In this document: positions 25,519-33,471 of the stretch, piece by piece
How the letters are laid out: the number at the start of each line of letters is the position of its first letter
How positions within the stretch are numbered: the stretch's first letter is position 1
Assembly (NCBI GenBank): GCA_023459495.1
Contig: JAEWTL010000059.1
Coordinates: forward strand, 62,001 to 126,000
Direction: 5' to 3'
Source: Bacillota bacterium
GTDB taxonomy: Bacteria; Bacillota; Clostridia; Christensenellales; SZUA-584
DNA: 64,000 nt
Program-made: the position numbers and the translations under genes
The notes under the pieces: generated by a model
Databases searched by the model: none
What the model saw: the letters and a program-made list of their open reading frames with translations, nothing else
Told to the model about the DNA's origin: nothing

Positions 25519-26199
25519 TCAGTTACTTGGTTGCTTGGGGACGATCCGGTAATACTCATCGTCGCTGTCTGCATGGTGGCGGACAACATCGTAGAACAGC
25601 TTATGATAACGGATCGTTTTGTCGTTAAAGAATGTGGTGGTGATGCGGTAGCTAAACAGCGGTGGCGTGGCATTGCGCGTCACGCTCACATAGTCCCGCG
25701 CCTCAAAGAAGCCGAGACCGAGCAGCAGCACCGCGAGCGCGGCCGCGATGGAATATGCCAGACGTTTCGAAAACACCAGAAAGGACGCGGCAGCGATGAG
25801 CAGCAATCCGAACGTGGCGTAGACCGATACCCACGATGTGTCATAACCAAGAAAGGCAAACGCCCATATAAATGTCAGGCCGCCGAAAACGTAGAAACAG
25901 ATGGCAAGAATCCGCCTGGCCCGCTTCTTTGAGGCAGCCAGCGTTTTGATCAGCAGTTCGTCTGTTTTATCCCGCAGGCTGTCTTGCTCAATGGCTTCGC
26001 CTGCAAGCAGCTCGCCTGTCGATATGCCAAGCGCTTCGCTGAGCGGCTTTAATAGAGAGATATCCGGATATCCCTTGCCAGTTTCCCACCTTGACACAGC
26101 TTTGTCGGTGACGCCGATTCTTTCCGCAAGCTCGCTCTGCGTCCACCCACACTGTTTGCGCAAGGCTGCAATAAACGTGCCTGTTTTGCTGCATCCCAT
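25519..26199 (-). CDS. XRE-family regulator with C-terminal membrane helices
   Basis: A 226-residue protein. Residues about 5-65 form a helix-turn-helix of the XRE type (TQSELAERIGVTDKAVSRWETGKGYPDI), followed by a short linker and three hydrophobic helices between about 95 and 165. The C-terminal 50 residues are polar and unassigned. ATG 26199 is chosen because AGGAGGG lies six bases upstream, whereas the ATG at 26205 abuts the site. Membrane-bound XRE regulators of this layout are common in Clostridia and often control neighbouring or unlinked membrane functions. Its target is unknown. Confidence 0.82.
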   Translation of the reverse strand: MGCSKTGTFIAALRKQCGWTQSELAERIGVTDKAVSRWETGKGYPDISLLKPLSEALGISTGELLAGEAIEQDSLRDKTDELLIKTLAASKKRARRILAICFYVFGGLTFIWAFAFLGYDTSWVSVYATFGLLLIAAASFLVFSKRLAYSIAAALAVLLLGLGFFEARDYVSVTRNATPPLFSYRITTTFFNDKTIRYHKLFYDVVRHHADSDDEYYRIVPKQPSN

Positions 26200-26220
26200 A
26201 GTCATCCCTCCTTTGCCTTC

Positions 26221-26249
26221 AGCATAAGCAAATACTGCGCAAAAGTCAC
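26221..26249 (-). promoter_or_regulatory. Promoter of the XRE regulator
   Basis: On the minus strand GTGACT and TATGCT are separated by 17 bases, matching sigma-A consensus at nine of twelve positions. It lies 21 bases before the start codon. Confidence 0.5.
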
Positions 26250-26328
26250 CCTATGGATGATAGAGTGCCGTTTAAAAGAGACATTTTCCGTATTTACTCC
26301 GGACATCCTCGTAAATTCGTTTTCTGCC

Positions 26329-28269
26329 TCAAGGTACGTATTCCCTCAGATTGAGGTCCAGATTGTAAGTTGTATCTTCTCCGAATGCCACGGGGCGCGC
26401 ACTGTATGTCAGGGTATCACCCTCGGTATCGCTGATCAGCTTCAGTCCAATCCCCACGCAGGCTACAAACTCCCCATCATGATAGATGTAATACGCCAGT
26501 ATCGCGCGCTCGTGTATGTCGTCCCACTCTTCAAGAAACGGTGTCCAGTATACTGTGGGATTATTCGGATCACTGTTAAAACTCACGCGTCCGTATAGGT
26601 ACGACCCATTCTCATCTTTCAGACTGCCGCCATAAGCATGGACCAAAACCTCCCAGCCTTCCTGCCTGAGTTCAAGCGGTATGCCTATGCCGATCTCCCT
26701 GTCCAGGGTAAATTCCGCATACCCCGACTCACCGAGAAAAACAGGCAGGTATTGAAATAACTCTGGCGGTATATTCCCTTCGGAAATTAGCGGAGCGTCC
26801 TGCGTTTTGACCCATACAAAATACCTGCCGCCTACTTCGCATAAACAGCCTGCGGGAGAATCCTGACACAACACGGTCCCGTATTCTGTGGTCTCATAAA
26901 ATACGCTGTCCCCATATGCGGATGGGTCGGCGCTTTCATAGATGAATTCGGGCACTAAACCCGCGAGCCGCAGCAATTCCGCCGCTTTTTCTTCGGGCAG
27001 ACCAATCAGATTCGGCACTACAGCCCAGTAGCGCGGCGTCAGCATGTACTCGACCTCTTCCGGTGTGAAGGCCATGGAGAGGATCTGCATCTGTATTTCC
27101 GTGATATCCTCCCGAACTTTGATCAGCGTGGGGTCGTCAATCTCGCGAAGTGTATAGCGCGCCGTGCGCTCCGGGGCGGGAAGACCCGAAGCCGCGAGAC
27201 AAAAATGCCCGCCGCCCTCGTCCGTAGCGGCCAGCGCGAGGCCCGCTTCCTGCATCATCAGCGAGACCAGCTCGCACACATTTGCAGCCGCCTCTTCGCC
27301 GAAAGCTGAAACGTCAAACTCCACCTTGGTATCGGGCCGCTCGTCCCCGATATACCCCTCTGCGATCAGCTTGTTCAGCGCCCAGAAGGTAGCCGCTCCT
27401 GTAGGCATGCCTGCGATGTCGATATACGCGTCGATATCGCTGTTCACCCGCTCGCCGTTAAAGTCAATATAGATGTCGTCCACGCCACCGGCAAAGTCTT
27501 TCAGGTACTGCAGCGTGAGTGTCGCGGGCAGACTTGCTGGATCAGCGGGGGCTGTAGGCACGGGGACACCGGAGATTTCAGGTGTGGTTTCCGGTGTGGG
27601 CGCCGGCTCCTCACCGGGTGTGGGGATGGGTTCATCCGTTTCACCCAGTACCACCTGCAGCTCATTATCGCCCGTCTGCACGGTGTCTACCGCGAGCTCA
27701 TACTGTGAGGCAGCGGTCTTGATGATCGTGCTCATCATGTCAAGCGTGTCAGGCTGGGTCGATCCGGTCACCGAGATGTAGACGTCATCCACCATGGAGG
27801 CACTGATATAACCCTGCTCAATGAGCCGGTTGACCACTACGATGGTTGCGTTCTCCAGCGACAGTCCCGCGAAATCGATACCCTCGATGAGTGCCGCACC
27901 GTCGTTGTTGAGCCCCACGACCTCGACGACCATGCCATCCTCGCCGAGACGAAACTCTACGCTCGGGTTGATGCTGAGCGTGATGCGGCCCGCAATGCTG
28001 ATTGCGGGGGATTGCGTTTGTACCCCGGCCACTGCGGAGGTTTGCGCGGATACTTCCCCAGACGCGTCGGCGACGGACTGCGGCGGATTTCCCGCGATCA
28101 GCAAGACGGCCAGCACGATGGCAGCCGCTGCCGACACGGTTCCACCTGCCAGCCAGTGCAGCCTTGCACGTCGAAGAGCGTCCTTTTGCTCAATCTCGTT
28201 TAATATCTTCTGTTTTTTATTATCGCTCAGCCGTACGGGGTTGAATGCACGCTGTATCTGATTTCTCAT
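26329..28269 (-). CDS. RsgI-like transmembrane anti-sigma factor with PASTA domain
   Basis: A 646-residue predicted membrane regulator. Order of parts: a cytoplasmic segment of about 40 residues, one membrane helix (41-60), an RsgI-like extracytoplasmic domain (about 88-165) with the conserved LSINPSVEF, a Pro/Thr linker (about 213-245), a second region related to the first in pattern (about 262-360), a PASTA-like repeat (about 416-490, starting PNLIGLPEEKAAELLRLAGL), and a C-terminal beta-rich domain. In characterised RsgI proteins the bond between Asn and Pro of the NPS motif is cleaved autocatalytically; here it would be Asn101-Pro102. Start: AAGGAGG seven bases upstream, ATGA overlap with the sigma gene. 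It probably holds the co-encoded sigma factor inactive until an envelope signal is sensed. Confidence 0.78.
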   Translation of the reverse strand: MRNQIQRAFNPVRLSDNKKQKILNEIEQKDALRRARLHWLAGGTVSAAAAIVLAVLLIAGNPPQSVADASGEVSAQTSAVAGVQTQSPAISIAGRITLSINPSVEFRLGEDGMVVEVVGLNNDGAALIEGIDFAGLSLENATIVVVNRLIEQGYISASMVDDVYISVTGSTQPDTLDMMSTIIKTAASQYELAVDTVQTGDNELQVVLGETDEPIPTPGEEPAPTPETTPEISGVPVPTAPADPASLPATLTLQYLKDFAGGVDDIYIDFNGERVNSDIDAYIDIAGMPTGAATFWALNKLIAEGYIGDERPDTKVEFDVSAFGEEAAANVCELVSLMMQEAGLALAATDEGGGHFCLAASGLPAPERTARYTLREIDDPTLIKVREDITEIQMQILSMAFTPEEVEYMLTPRYWAVVPNLIGLPEEKAAELLRLAGLVPEFIYESADPSAYGDSVFYETTEYGTVLCQDSPAGCLCEVGGRYFVWVKTQDAPLISEGNIPPELFQYLPVFLGESGYAEFTLDREIGIGIPLELRQEGWEVLVHAYGGSLKDENGSYLYGRVSFNSDPNNPTVYWTPFLEEWDDIHERAILAYYIYHDGEFVACVGIGLKLISDTEGDTLTYSARPVAFGEDTTYNLDLNLREYVP

Positions 28270-28739
28270 CTTATATCCTCCTTCAGCGCGGACCTCAGAA
28301 GGCCGCGCCCCCTGTGCAGATAGCTCCATACCGTCGACTCCTTGCTGCGGATCATGGCTGCAATTTCACGCGCGGCGTAGCCTTCGTAATAGTGCAGGTA
28401 GATGCACAGCCGCATGGGGTCGGGCAGGCCGAGAACGGCCTGCAGTGTTTCGCAGTCAGGCGTGCTATCCGCCGCGTTCAGTTCCGGATCGAGCGGAATA
28501 TCCCCGCGGTATCTGCGCTTGAGCATGTTCTTGCAGATGTTGGAGGCCGTTACAATCAGCCACGCCTTTTGGTGCGCGGCACTCTCAAAACGCTTTCCGC
28601 TGCGCAGCAGTGCCAGAAACGCAGCCTGAAGTGCGTCCTCTGCGTCCATACGGTGCCCTTTCAGGCAGGTGTAACAGATGCGGTATACGGTATCCGCGTG
28701 CGTGTGATATGCCGCTGCGATGTCTGCTTTCGTATGCAA
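28266..28739 (-). CDS. ECF-type RNA polymerase sigma factor
   Basis: A 157-residue sigma-70 family protein of the ECF class, with region 2 at about 8-75 (DTVYRICYTCLKG, DAEDALQAAFLALL) and region 4 at about 100-157 (YYEGYAAREIAAMIRSKESTVWSYLHRGRGLL, a helix-turn-helix for the -35 element). The TTG at 28739 is chosen: GGAAAGGA lies about six bases upstream and it gives the usual N-terminus and length. Upstream ATG codons in frame would add a Cys/Phe-rich tail unlike the family. Its stop overlaps the start of the RsgI-like gene by four bases, the typical sigma/anti-sigma coupling. Its own promoter motif could not be identified. Confidence 0.85.
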   Translation of the reverse strand: MHTKADIAAAYHTHADTVYRICYTCLKGHRMDAEDALQAAFLALLRSGKRFESAAHQKAWLIVTASNICKNMLKRRYRGDIPLDPELNAADSTPDCETLQAVLGLPDPMRLCIYLHYYEGYAAREIAAMIRSKESTVWSYLHRGRGLLRSALKEDIR

Positions 28740-28873
28740 AGGGATTCCTTTCCGGATGCCAGTCCTACCAGTAATACAACTCAGCCCGGTAAATCCTTGC
28801 GGAAAAGATGAGAAAATTTTACCTGTACTCATTTTACCACGCTCGCAGATAAAGCAAAGCATGAAATTTGGCA

Positions 28874-28910
28874 TTGACAATAAAACTAACATATGATAAA
28901 AGTAACATAT
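28874..28910 (+). promoter_or_regulatory. PadR gene promoter region with inverted repeat
   Basis: TTGACA at 28874-28879 is followed at 17 bases by a weak -10 (TAAAAG). ATATGAT (28891-28897) and AACATAT (28904-28910) form an imperfect inverted repeat across the -10. PadR regulators often bind such ATG/CAT-armed sites in their own promoters, so autoregulation is plausible. Confidence 0.5.
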
Positions 28911-28931
28911 AAACAAAAAGGAGTTCGTCGT

Positions 28932-29846
28932 TTGGACATTCAAAATGCGCTGCTCAGCATGCTGAGCGTTAAGCCCATGACCGGGTATGATTTAAAAAAG
29001 GCCATGCAGGAGTCGGCCTATATGCACTGGTCGGGCAACAATAACCAGATTTATAAAGCGCTGCTCGCGCTTCAGGAGGAAGGACTGGCCGTCTGTGAGA
29101 CGCACCATCAAGAGGGCGCGCCTTCCAAAAAGGTCTACTCGGTCACGGAGGAGGGCAGGGAGGTGCTGAAAGGCTGGCTGAAATCCACGCCGGAGCCGCC
29201 CGAATTCCGCAAAGAGTTTTTGATCCGGCTCATCAGCGCGGATATGCTCTCGACGGAGGAGCTTTCGGCGCTCGTCAGGGGATATGAAGCAGAGCTGCGG
29301 GCGCAGGTAGCGATGCAGCAGGAGAGGATGCGCCGCGGCAATGGCTTTGAGGCGCGTTCGCCTCGAGAGGCGCTGCTCTGGCAGCTGACCGATGAAGGCG
29401 TGTTGACGTCGCTGAAAAGTGAACTGGAATGGATCAGCAATGCAAAGGGGCAGCTTTTCGACGGCGGCCCGGAGGAGGAGATCAATATGGAATACAACGT
29501 AATCGAAACGCTGCCGGGGCGTTATGTTGAAGTGGTTTCAAGCCCTGTGCCGATAAGGACTGAGCAGGATGCGCTTGATCTGGTAGCGCTGTGCGGGCAG
29601 CACGACACCAGCCGGCTGTTGATTCATGCCGAGGCGCTCTCGGAGGAGTTCTTTCGGCTGCGCACCGGGGTGGCTGGAGCCATACTGCAGAAGCTCGTCA
29701 ACTATTCGGTGCGGGCCGCAGTGATACTGCCCGATACCGCTGCGATGCGCGGCAAGTTCCGCGAAATGGCGGCGGAGGCGGGACGCGGCAGCCAATTCCG
29801 CATCTTTGGCAGCTTGCAGGAAGCGGAAGGCTGGCTGTTGAAATAA
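28932..29846 (+). CDS. PadR family regulator fused to DUF4180
   Basis: A 304-residue protein. The N-terminal part (about 1-85) is a PadR winged helix (LSMLSVKPMTGYDLKKAMQES, NQIYKALLALQEEGLA), followed by the PadR C-terminal helical dimerisation segment to about 180. The last 115 residues match DUF4180, a domain of unknown function, through DTSRLLIHAEALSEEFFRL and the closing GSQFRIFGSLQEAEGWLL. The TTG at 28932 is chosen because AAAGGAG lies eight bases upstream and the PadR fold begins right there. It leads an operon with a hydrolase and a membrane protein. PadR proteins sense small phenolic or drug-like ligands; the ligand here is unknown. Confidence 0.85.
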   Translation: MDIQNALLSMLSVKPMTGYDLKKAMQESAYMHWSGNNNQIYKALLALQEEGLAVCETHHQEGAPSKKVYSVTEEGREVLKGWLKSTPEPPEFRKEFLIRLISADMLSTEELSALVRGYEAELRAQVAMQQERMRRGNGFEARSPREALLWQLTDEGVLTSLKSELEWISNAKGQLFDGGPEEEINMEYNVIETLPGRYVEVVSSPVPIRTEQDALDLVALCGQHDTSRLLIHAEALSEEFFRLRTGVAGAILQKLVNYSVRAAVILPDTAAMRGKFREMAAEAGRGSQFRIFGSLQEAEGWLLK

Positions 29847-29860
29847 AAGGAGGAATCATC

Positions 29861-30703
29861 ATGACTCAAAAGTCAGTATTTAAATCAGAGGAAGGGAAGC
29901 GCGCGGTGCTGGGCGTATACGACGCCATACTGCGCAGCTGGCCCGTACCGTACGAGACGTTCGAGGTGGAAACCTGCTGCGGACGTACGTTTGTGATCGC
30001 CTGCGGGGACAAGGCACTGCCGCCGTTGTTCCTGATCCACGGGTCTGGCTCCAATGCTGCAATGTGGATCGGCGACGCGGCGGAGTACAGTCAGCACTTT
30101 CGCGTGTACGCTATCGACATTCCGGGCGAGGCAGGCAAAAGCCATGATGTCCGGCCCGATTATCATACTCGTGTACATGCGGAGTGGCTTCACAATGTAT
30201 TTGATGCACTGGATGTCGGGCAGGCGTCCATTGTTGGTATATCGCTGGGTGGATGGATTGCGATCAGGTTTACCTCGGCTTATCCAGAGAAGGTCCACAA
30301 GCTCGCGCTGCTGTGCCCCGCGGGCATAGGCCCTTTGAAAGTTTCGCCGATAGTCAGGCTGATTACCCTGAAACTGCAGGGCAGGCGCGGCAATGGAAAA
30401 ACGTTGGATAAGATCAGCGAAGGCACGGAGATGCCCAAAGAGGCGGTGGCTTACATCCGCCTGATTACAGAAAATTTCGACTATTACAGAGGGACGTTAC
30501 CACGCTTCAGCAACGCGGAGCTGGCCCGGCTGACCATGCCCGTACTGCTGGCTATCGGCGAAAACGATGCCATGGTGAATGGCCCAAAAACGGTGGAGCG
30601 TGCGAAAAAGCACCTGCCAAACGCAGAAACGGCTCTACTGCCGGGTGTGGGGCACATGCTGATTGACCAGCGGGAGCGGGTACTGAAGTTTTTGCTGCAA
30701 TAA
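29861..30703 (+). CDS. Alpha/beta hydrolase
   Basis: A 280-residue alpha/beta-hydrolase-fold enzyme. The oxyanion-loop motif is HGSGSN (60-65), the nucleophile Ser128 sits in GISLGG, and the triad is completed by Asp236 (GENDAM) and His265 (GVGHM). A cap region lies between about 155 and 215. AAAGGAGG precedes the ATG. The frame stays open far upstream, but this start has the only good ribosome site and follows the PadR-DUF4180 stop by 14 bases. It is probably an esterase or C-C hydrolase under control of the PadR regulator. The substrate cannot be told. Confidence 0.87.
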   Translation: MTQKSVFKSEEGKRAVLGVYDAILRSWPVPYETFEVETCCGRTFVIACGDKALPPLFLIHGSGSNAAMWIGDAAEYSQHFRVYAIDIPGEAGKSHDVRPDYHTRVHAEWLHNVFDALDVGQASIVGISLGGWIAIRFTSAYPEKVHKLALLCPAGIGPLKVSPIVRLITLKLQGRRGNGKTLDKISEGTEMPKEAVAYIRLITENFDYYRGTLPRFSNAELARLTMPVLLAIGENDAMVNGPKTVERAKKHLPNAETALLPGVGHMLIDQRERVLKFLLQ

Positions 30704-30731
30704 CGGATTCCCGAAAAAAAGGAGGTGCACG

Positions 30732-31688
30732 ATGTACACCAGGAATGCAATGCATGAAGCCTCGAAGATTGTTATCGAAAAGGAAAAACCGCTGAAGAGG
30801 CACCAGATCATCGGTTGGACCGCTGTCGGCATCACTACGGCGTTTGTCTGCGTATGGACGTTCTGGGGCATCATCGAAAACTTCCATGAAGGCTGGTACT
30901 CGGAGTCGACGTGGGAGAACCTGTTCATGCTGTTCGCGCAATACCTGTCGATCTCCATCGTGTTCTGCGCTCTGGGAGCTGTGTCGATCCGCTGGCGCAG
31001 GGTCGGGCTTGCATTGCATATTGCGGTTGCTCTGTTCCTGCTCTGGTTTTTTCGCGGTGCGGTATTCTCTGTGGTCTACCTGATGATCGCCATCCCGGTG
31101 GCGGCGCTGGGGCTGCTGTACTTTTTCGGACGACCTCAGCCCCGAAAATGGGCATATCGACTGCTCGTGATCCCGCCATTGTTGATTATACTGGCGGTGA
31201 CGCCGTGGAAGCTGGTTCAGGTATCGCAGCGAGTGGACGACGGGAATTATGGCATGCGGACCGTGGAGGGTAACGGCATCACACTGGTATGGGCACCGCG
31301 CGGGCCGGGCTGGCCGGAGGGCGGTATAACGTATGACGAGGCGGTGGAGCGGTGCCGGTATCTCTCGGAGGACGGCACGACCATTATGAATGAACCGCAG
31401 GATATCTGGCGACTGCCCGCTGTGGAGGAGGCCGTGCAATCCATGTCGCTGCACGGTGAAAACGCAGGTGGTGTTTGGGACGCGGAGACCGGCACTGCGC
31501 ACTATGAGGCCACACCCGACAAGGAGACGCCGCTCTGGGATAAGCATTCGCAGGTCATCTATTACTGGACGCAGACAGAGAGCGGGGAAGAGGGAGCCTA
31601 CATTATCGTATACGACGGCGGCGTATACACGCGCAACCGGGAAAACGCATACGGCTACCTGTCTTTTCGAGCCGTAAAGGACCCGTGA
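30732..31688 (+). CDS. Multi-pass membrane protein with C-terminal DUF1566/FGE-like domain
   Basis: A 318-residue protein of unknown function. After a cytoplasmic start (about 1-25) come four to five hydrophobic helices between about 27 and 155. The C-terminal 150 residues are soluble and contain GITYDEAVERCRYLSEDG, IWRLPAVEEAV, IYYWTQTE and a final GYLSFRAVK, a pattern like the DUF1566 (formylglycine-generating-enzyme or C-lectin-like) domain, probably displayed outside. GGAGG lies before the ATG, 28 bases after the hydrolase stop. It completes the PadR-led operon. A sensor or surface-binding role is only a guess. Confidence 0.65.
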   Translation: MYTRNAMHEASKIVIEKEKPLKRHQIIGWTAVGITTAFVCVWTFWGIIENFHEGWYSESTWENLFMLFAQYLSISIVFCALGAVSIRWRRVGLALHIAVALFLLWFFRGAVFSVVYLMIAIPVAALGLLYFFGRPQPRKWAYRLLVIPPLLIILAVTPWKLVQVSQRVDDGNYGMRTVEGNGITLVWAPRGPGWPEGGITYDEAVERCRYLSEDGTTIMNEPQDIWRLPAVEEAVQSMSLHGENAGGVWDAETGTAHYEATPDKETPLWDKHSQVIYYWTQTESGEEGAYIIVYDGGVYTRNRENAYGYLSFRAVKDP

Positions 31689-31714
31689 TTTAAAGAAACT
31701 GTACAGCCATTATC

Positions 31715-31739
31715 AAAAACGGTCGCGGAGGCCGTTTTT
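31715..31739 (+). terminator. Rho-independent terminator after the PadR operon
   Basis: AAAAACGG (31715-31722) pairs with CCGTTTTT (31732-31739). Confidence 0.75.
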
Positions 31740-31778
31740 AGTTTTGAACCGGGTCTGCGTTTTGTAATAATTAAGCTG

Positions 31779-31807
31779 TTGACAAAATGCGAAATTGCTA
31801 TTATGAT
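31779..31807 (+). promoter_or_regulatory. Promoter of the ROK regulator gene
   Basis: TTGACA (31779-31784) and TATGAT (31802-31807) with a 17-base spacer, near consensus. The start point would fall inside the direct repeats at 31803-31853. Confidence 0.8.
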
Positions 31808-31853
31808 TTAATAAAAATAATGATTTGATAAAATTAATGATTCATTCAATATA
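31803..31853 (+). repeat. Three 17-bp direct repeats at the ROK promoter (candidate operators)
   Basis: The unit ATGATTTAATAAAAATA (31803-31819) is followed directly by ATGATTTGATAAAATTA (31820-31836), with two differences, and by a partly matching copy starting ATGATTCATT (31837). They begin in the -10 element and run through the transcription start, so a bound protein would block initiation. The ROK regulator itself is the obvious candidate. Confidence 0.7.
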
Positions 31854-31893
31854 ACATAACACGTCCAGTGAGGGGCGAAAGCAGGAGATGCGC

Positions 31894-33111
31894 ATGCAGG
31901 CCGGTAAAAAAGGAAAGAACCTTGGGGATGTCCGGTATATTAATCGGGCGCTGATCGTTGATCTGATGCGCAAGTACAACATCCGTTCGCGCGCCGATCT
32001 GACCAAGCACAGCGGGCTCAATCAGGCCACTGTCACCAACATTGTAAATGAACTCATCGAATGCGGCCTGGTCTACGAAACCGGGCTGATTGAAGGCAAG
32101 AAGGGCCGCCGCATCATCGGACTCGACTTAAATTGTGAAAAATACCGTTTTATGAGCGTGCGCCTGACGCGCAAATATTTCCTTGTCGCAGTATATGATA
32201 TCAAGGGCAACCAGCACGCGTTCAAACAGGTACCCATCGATACGCGAAGCGACATCAGCAAGGTGATCGAGAGCATCAAAACTGAGATCCGCGCTCAGAT
32301 CAGCCAGTTGGAAGGCAAGCTGCTGCTCAGCGCAGGCATCGCGGTGCTCGGCCCGTTCCTAAAATCGGAGGACCAGTTTGTATTCGCGACAGGGTTCCCC
32401 AATCTGAAAAATGTCCATCTGATCAAGGAGCTTCAACAGGAATTCAACGTGCCGATCTACGCGGACCACGACGCCAACCTTGCGGCATATGCGGAGTGGC
32501 AGCGCTTGTCGGGGCCGACAGATAAGGGACCTTTCCTCTATATCATGGGTGGCCAGGGCCTGGGCGCCGGGATCATTGAGGATGGAAGCATTCTCCGAGG
32601 CCGTTTGGGTGTCGCAGGGGAAATCGGGCATATGAGCATCAACGTGCACGGCAAAAAGTGCGAGTGTGGCAACAGGGGCTGTCTGGAACAATACGCTTCC
32701 GGCTTTGCCATGCTGAATATGCTCAAAGAGCATATCGCGGAATACCCAAATACGGTTTTAACTGCTGACAGCAGCATAGGCGATATATACAGCGCGTTTG
32801 CGCAGGGGGACAAGCTGGCGGTATGCCTGCTCGACGATGTCGCCTGGTATCTGGGCTTTGGTATTGCGAGTCTGATCAATGTGATCAACCCTGGTACAAT
32901 TATTATCGGCGACGATTTCCAGAGGGGAGGCGCGTATTTTCTGCAGAAGGTAAGCGATTCCGTGCGGGAGCATGCGCTGCCGGACTTGTACAACAAAGTA
33001 AGCATACACATGAGCGAGTTTCAGGGGGATCCTGCGCTGGCCGGCGCCGCGATGCTGGCGATCGACGAGGCGCTTAAGACCGAACAATTTTTCGACCGCT
33101 TGCTGGGCTGA
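31894..33111 (+). CDS. ROK family transcriptional regulator (NagC/XylR type)
   Basis: A 405-residue sugar-responsive repressor. A winged helix-turn-helix (about 18-65, RADLTKHSGLNQATVTNIVNELIECG) precedes a ROK domain with the zinc motif CECGNRGC (256-263, with His246). The Asp of the kinase active site is kept (Asp193, DHDAN) but the N-terminal phosphate-binding loop is degenerate, as usual for regulators that bind but do not phosphorylate sugars. ATG 31894 is chosen: AGGAG is six bases upstream, while an ATG two codons earlier abuts it. It lies upstream of and in the same direction as the 14-gene sugar operon, which it may control together with the RpiR protein. Confidence 0.9.
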   Translation: MQAGKKGKNLGDVRYINRALIVDLMRKYNIRSRADLTKHSGLNQATVTNIVNELIECGLVYETGLIEGKKGRRIIGLDLNCEKYRFMSVRLTRKYFLVAVYDIKGNQHAFKQVPIDTRSDISKVIESIKTEIRAQISQLEGKLLLSAGIAVLGPFLKSEDQFVFATGFPNLKNVHLIKELQQEFNVPIYADHDANLAAYAEWQRLSGPTDKGPFLYIMGGQGLGAGIIEDGSILRGRLGVAGEIGHMSINVHGKKCECGNRGCLEQYASGFAMLNMLKEHIAEYPNTVLTADSSIGDIYSAFAQGDKLAVCLLDDVAWYLGFGIASLINVINPGTIIIGDDFQRGGAYFLQKVSDSVREHALPDLYNKVSIHMSEFQGDPALAGAAMLAIDEALKTEQFFDRLLG

Positions 33112-33372
33112 AAAGCTCCGGTAAACGGCATAATATCATCAGGTAGCTTGAAGTAAAAAGGAAAAATCAAACGGAAATCGATCTGTGGAGGGCGATCGCT
33201 TCGACAGGATTGTTGCGTGATGCGTTATCGCGAAAAAAACTTTTTCTTCATGCGAACAGTATAATTGATACAATAACAGGTAAAAACGGGTAAAAACAGT
33301 GCGATAAGAAGAAATACTGCACGGATGATAAAAAAATATTTCACGAACATCATAGAATTTTCCAAATGATCC

Positions 33373-33401
33373 TTGACAAACACTTTACGTGTGCATATAA
33401 T
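33373..33401 (+). promoter_or_regulatory. Consensus sigma-A promoter of the sugar operon
   Basis: TTGACA (33373-33378), 17 bases, TATAAT (33396-33401): a perfect match to both hexamers. It lies in the 360-base gap between the ROK and RpiR genes. The rest of that gap holds a second TATAAT (33260-33265) without a good -35, a duplicated GGTAAAAAC, and the operator at 33433. Confidence 0.9.
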
Positions 33402-33432
33402 ACGAGTCGTACAGCAGGTTAAATCATCTTTG

Positions 33433-33447
33433 TGAAATAATATTTCA
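33433..33447 (+). promoter_or_regulatory. Palindromic operator, probably for the RpiR regulator
   Basis: TGAAATAATATTTCA is a perfect inverted repeat located about 25 bases after the predicted transcription start and 24 before the RpiR start codon. RpiR/MurR proteins bind TGAAA/TTTCA-armed palindromes. A half site, TATTTCA, also lies at 33337-33343 upstream of the promoter, which could allow looping. Confidence 0.65.
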
Positions 33448-33471
33448 TAGGCTTGCCGGAAAGGAAAGAAA

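Noticed and set aside
33260..33265. Second promoter upstream of the RpiR gene
   Set aside because: The TATAAT lacks a -35 at proper spacing, and the fully consensus promoter at 33373 is sufficient.
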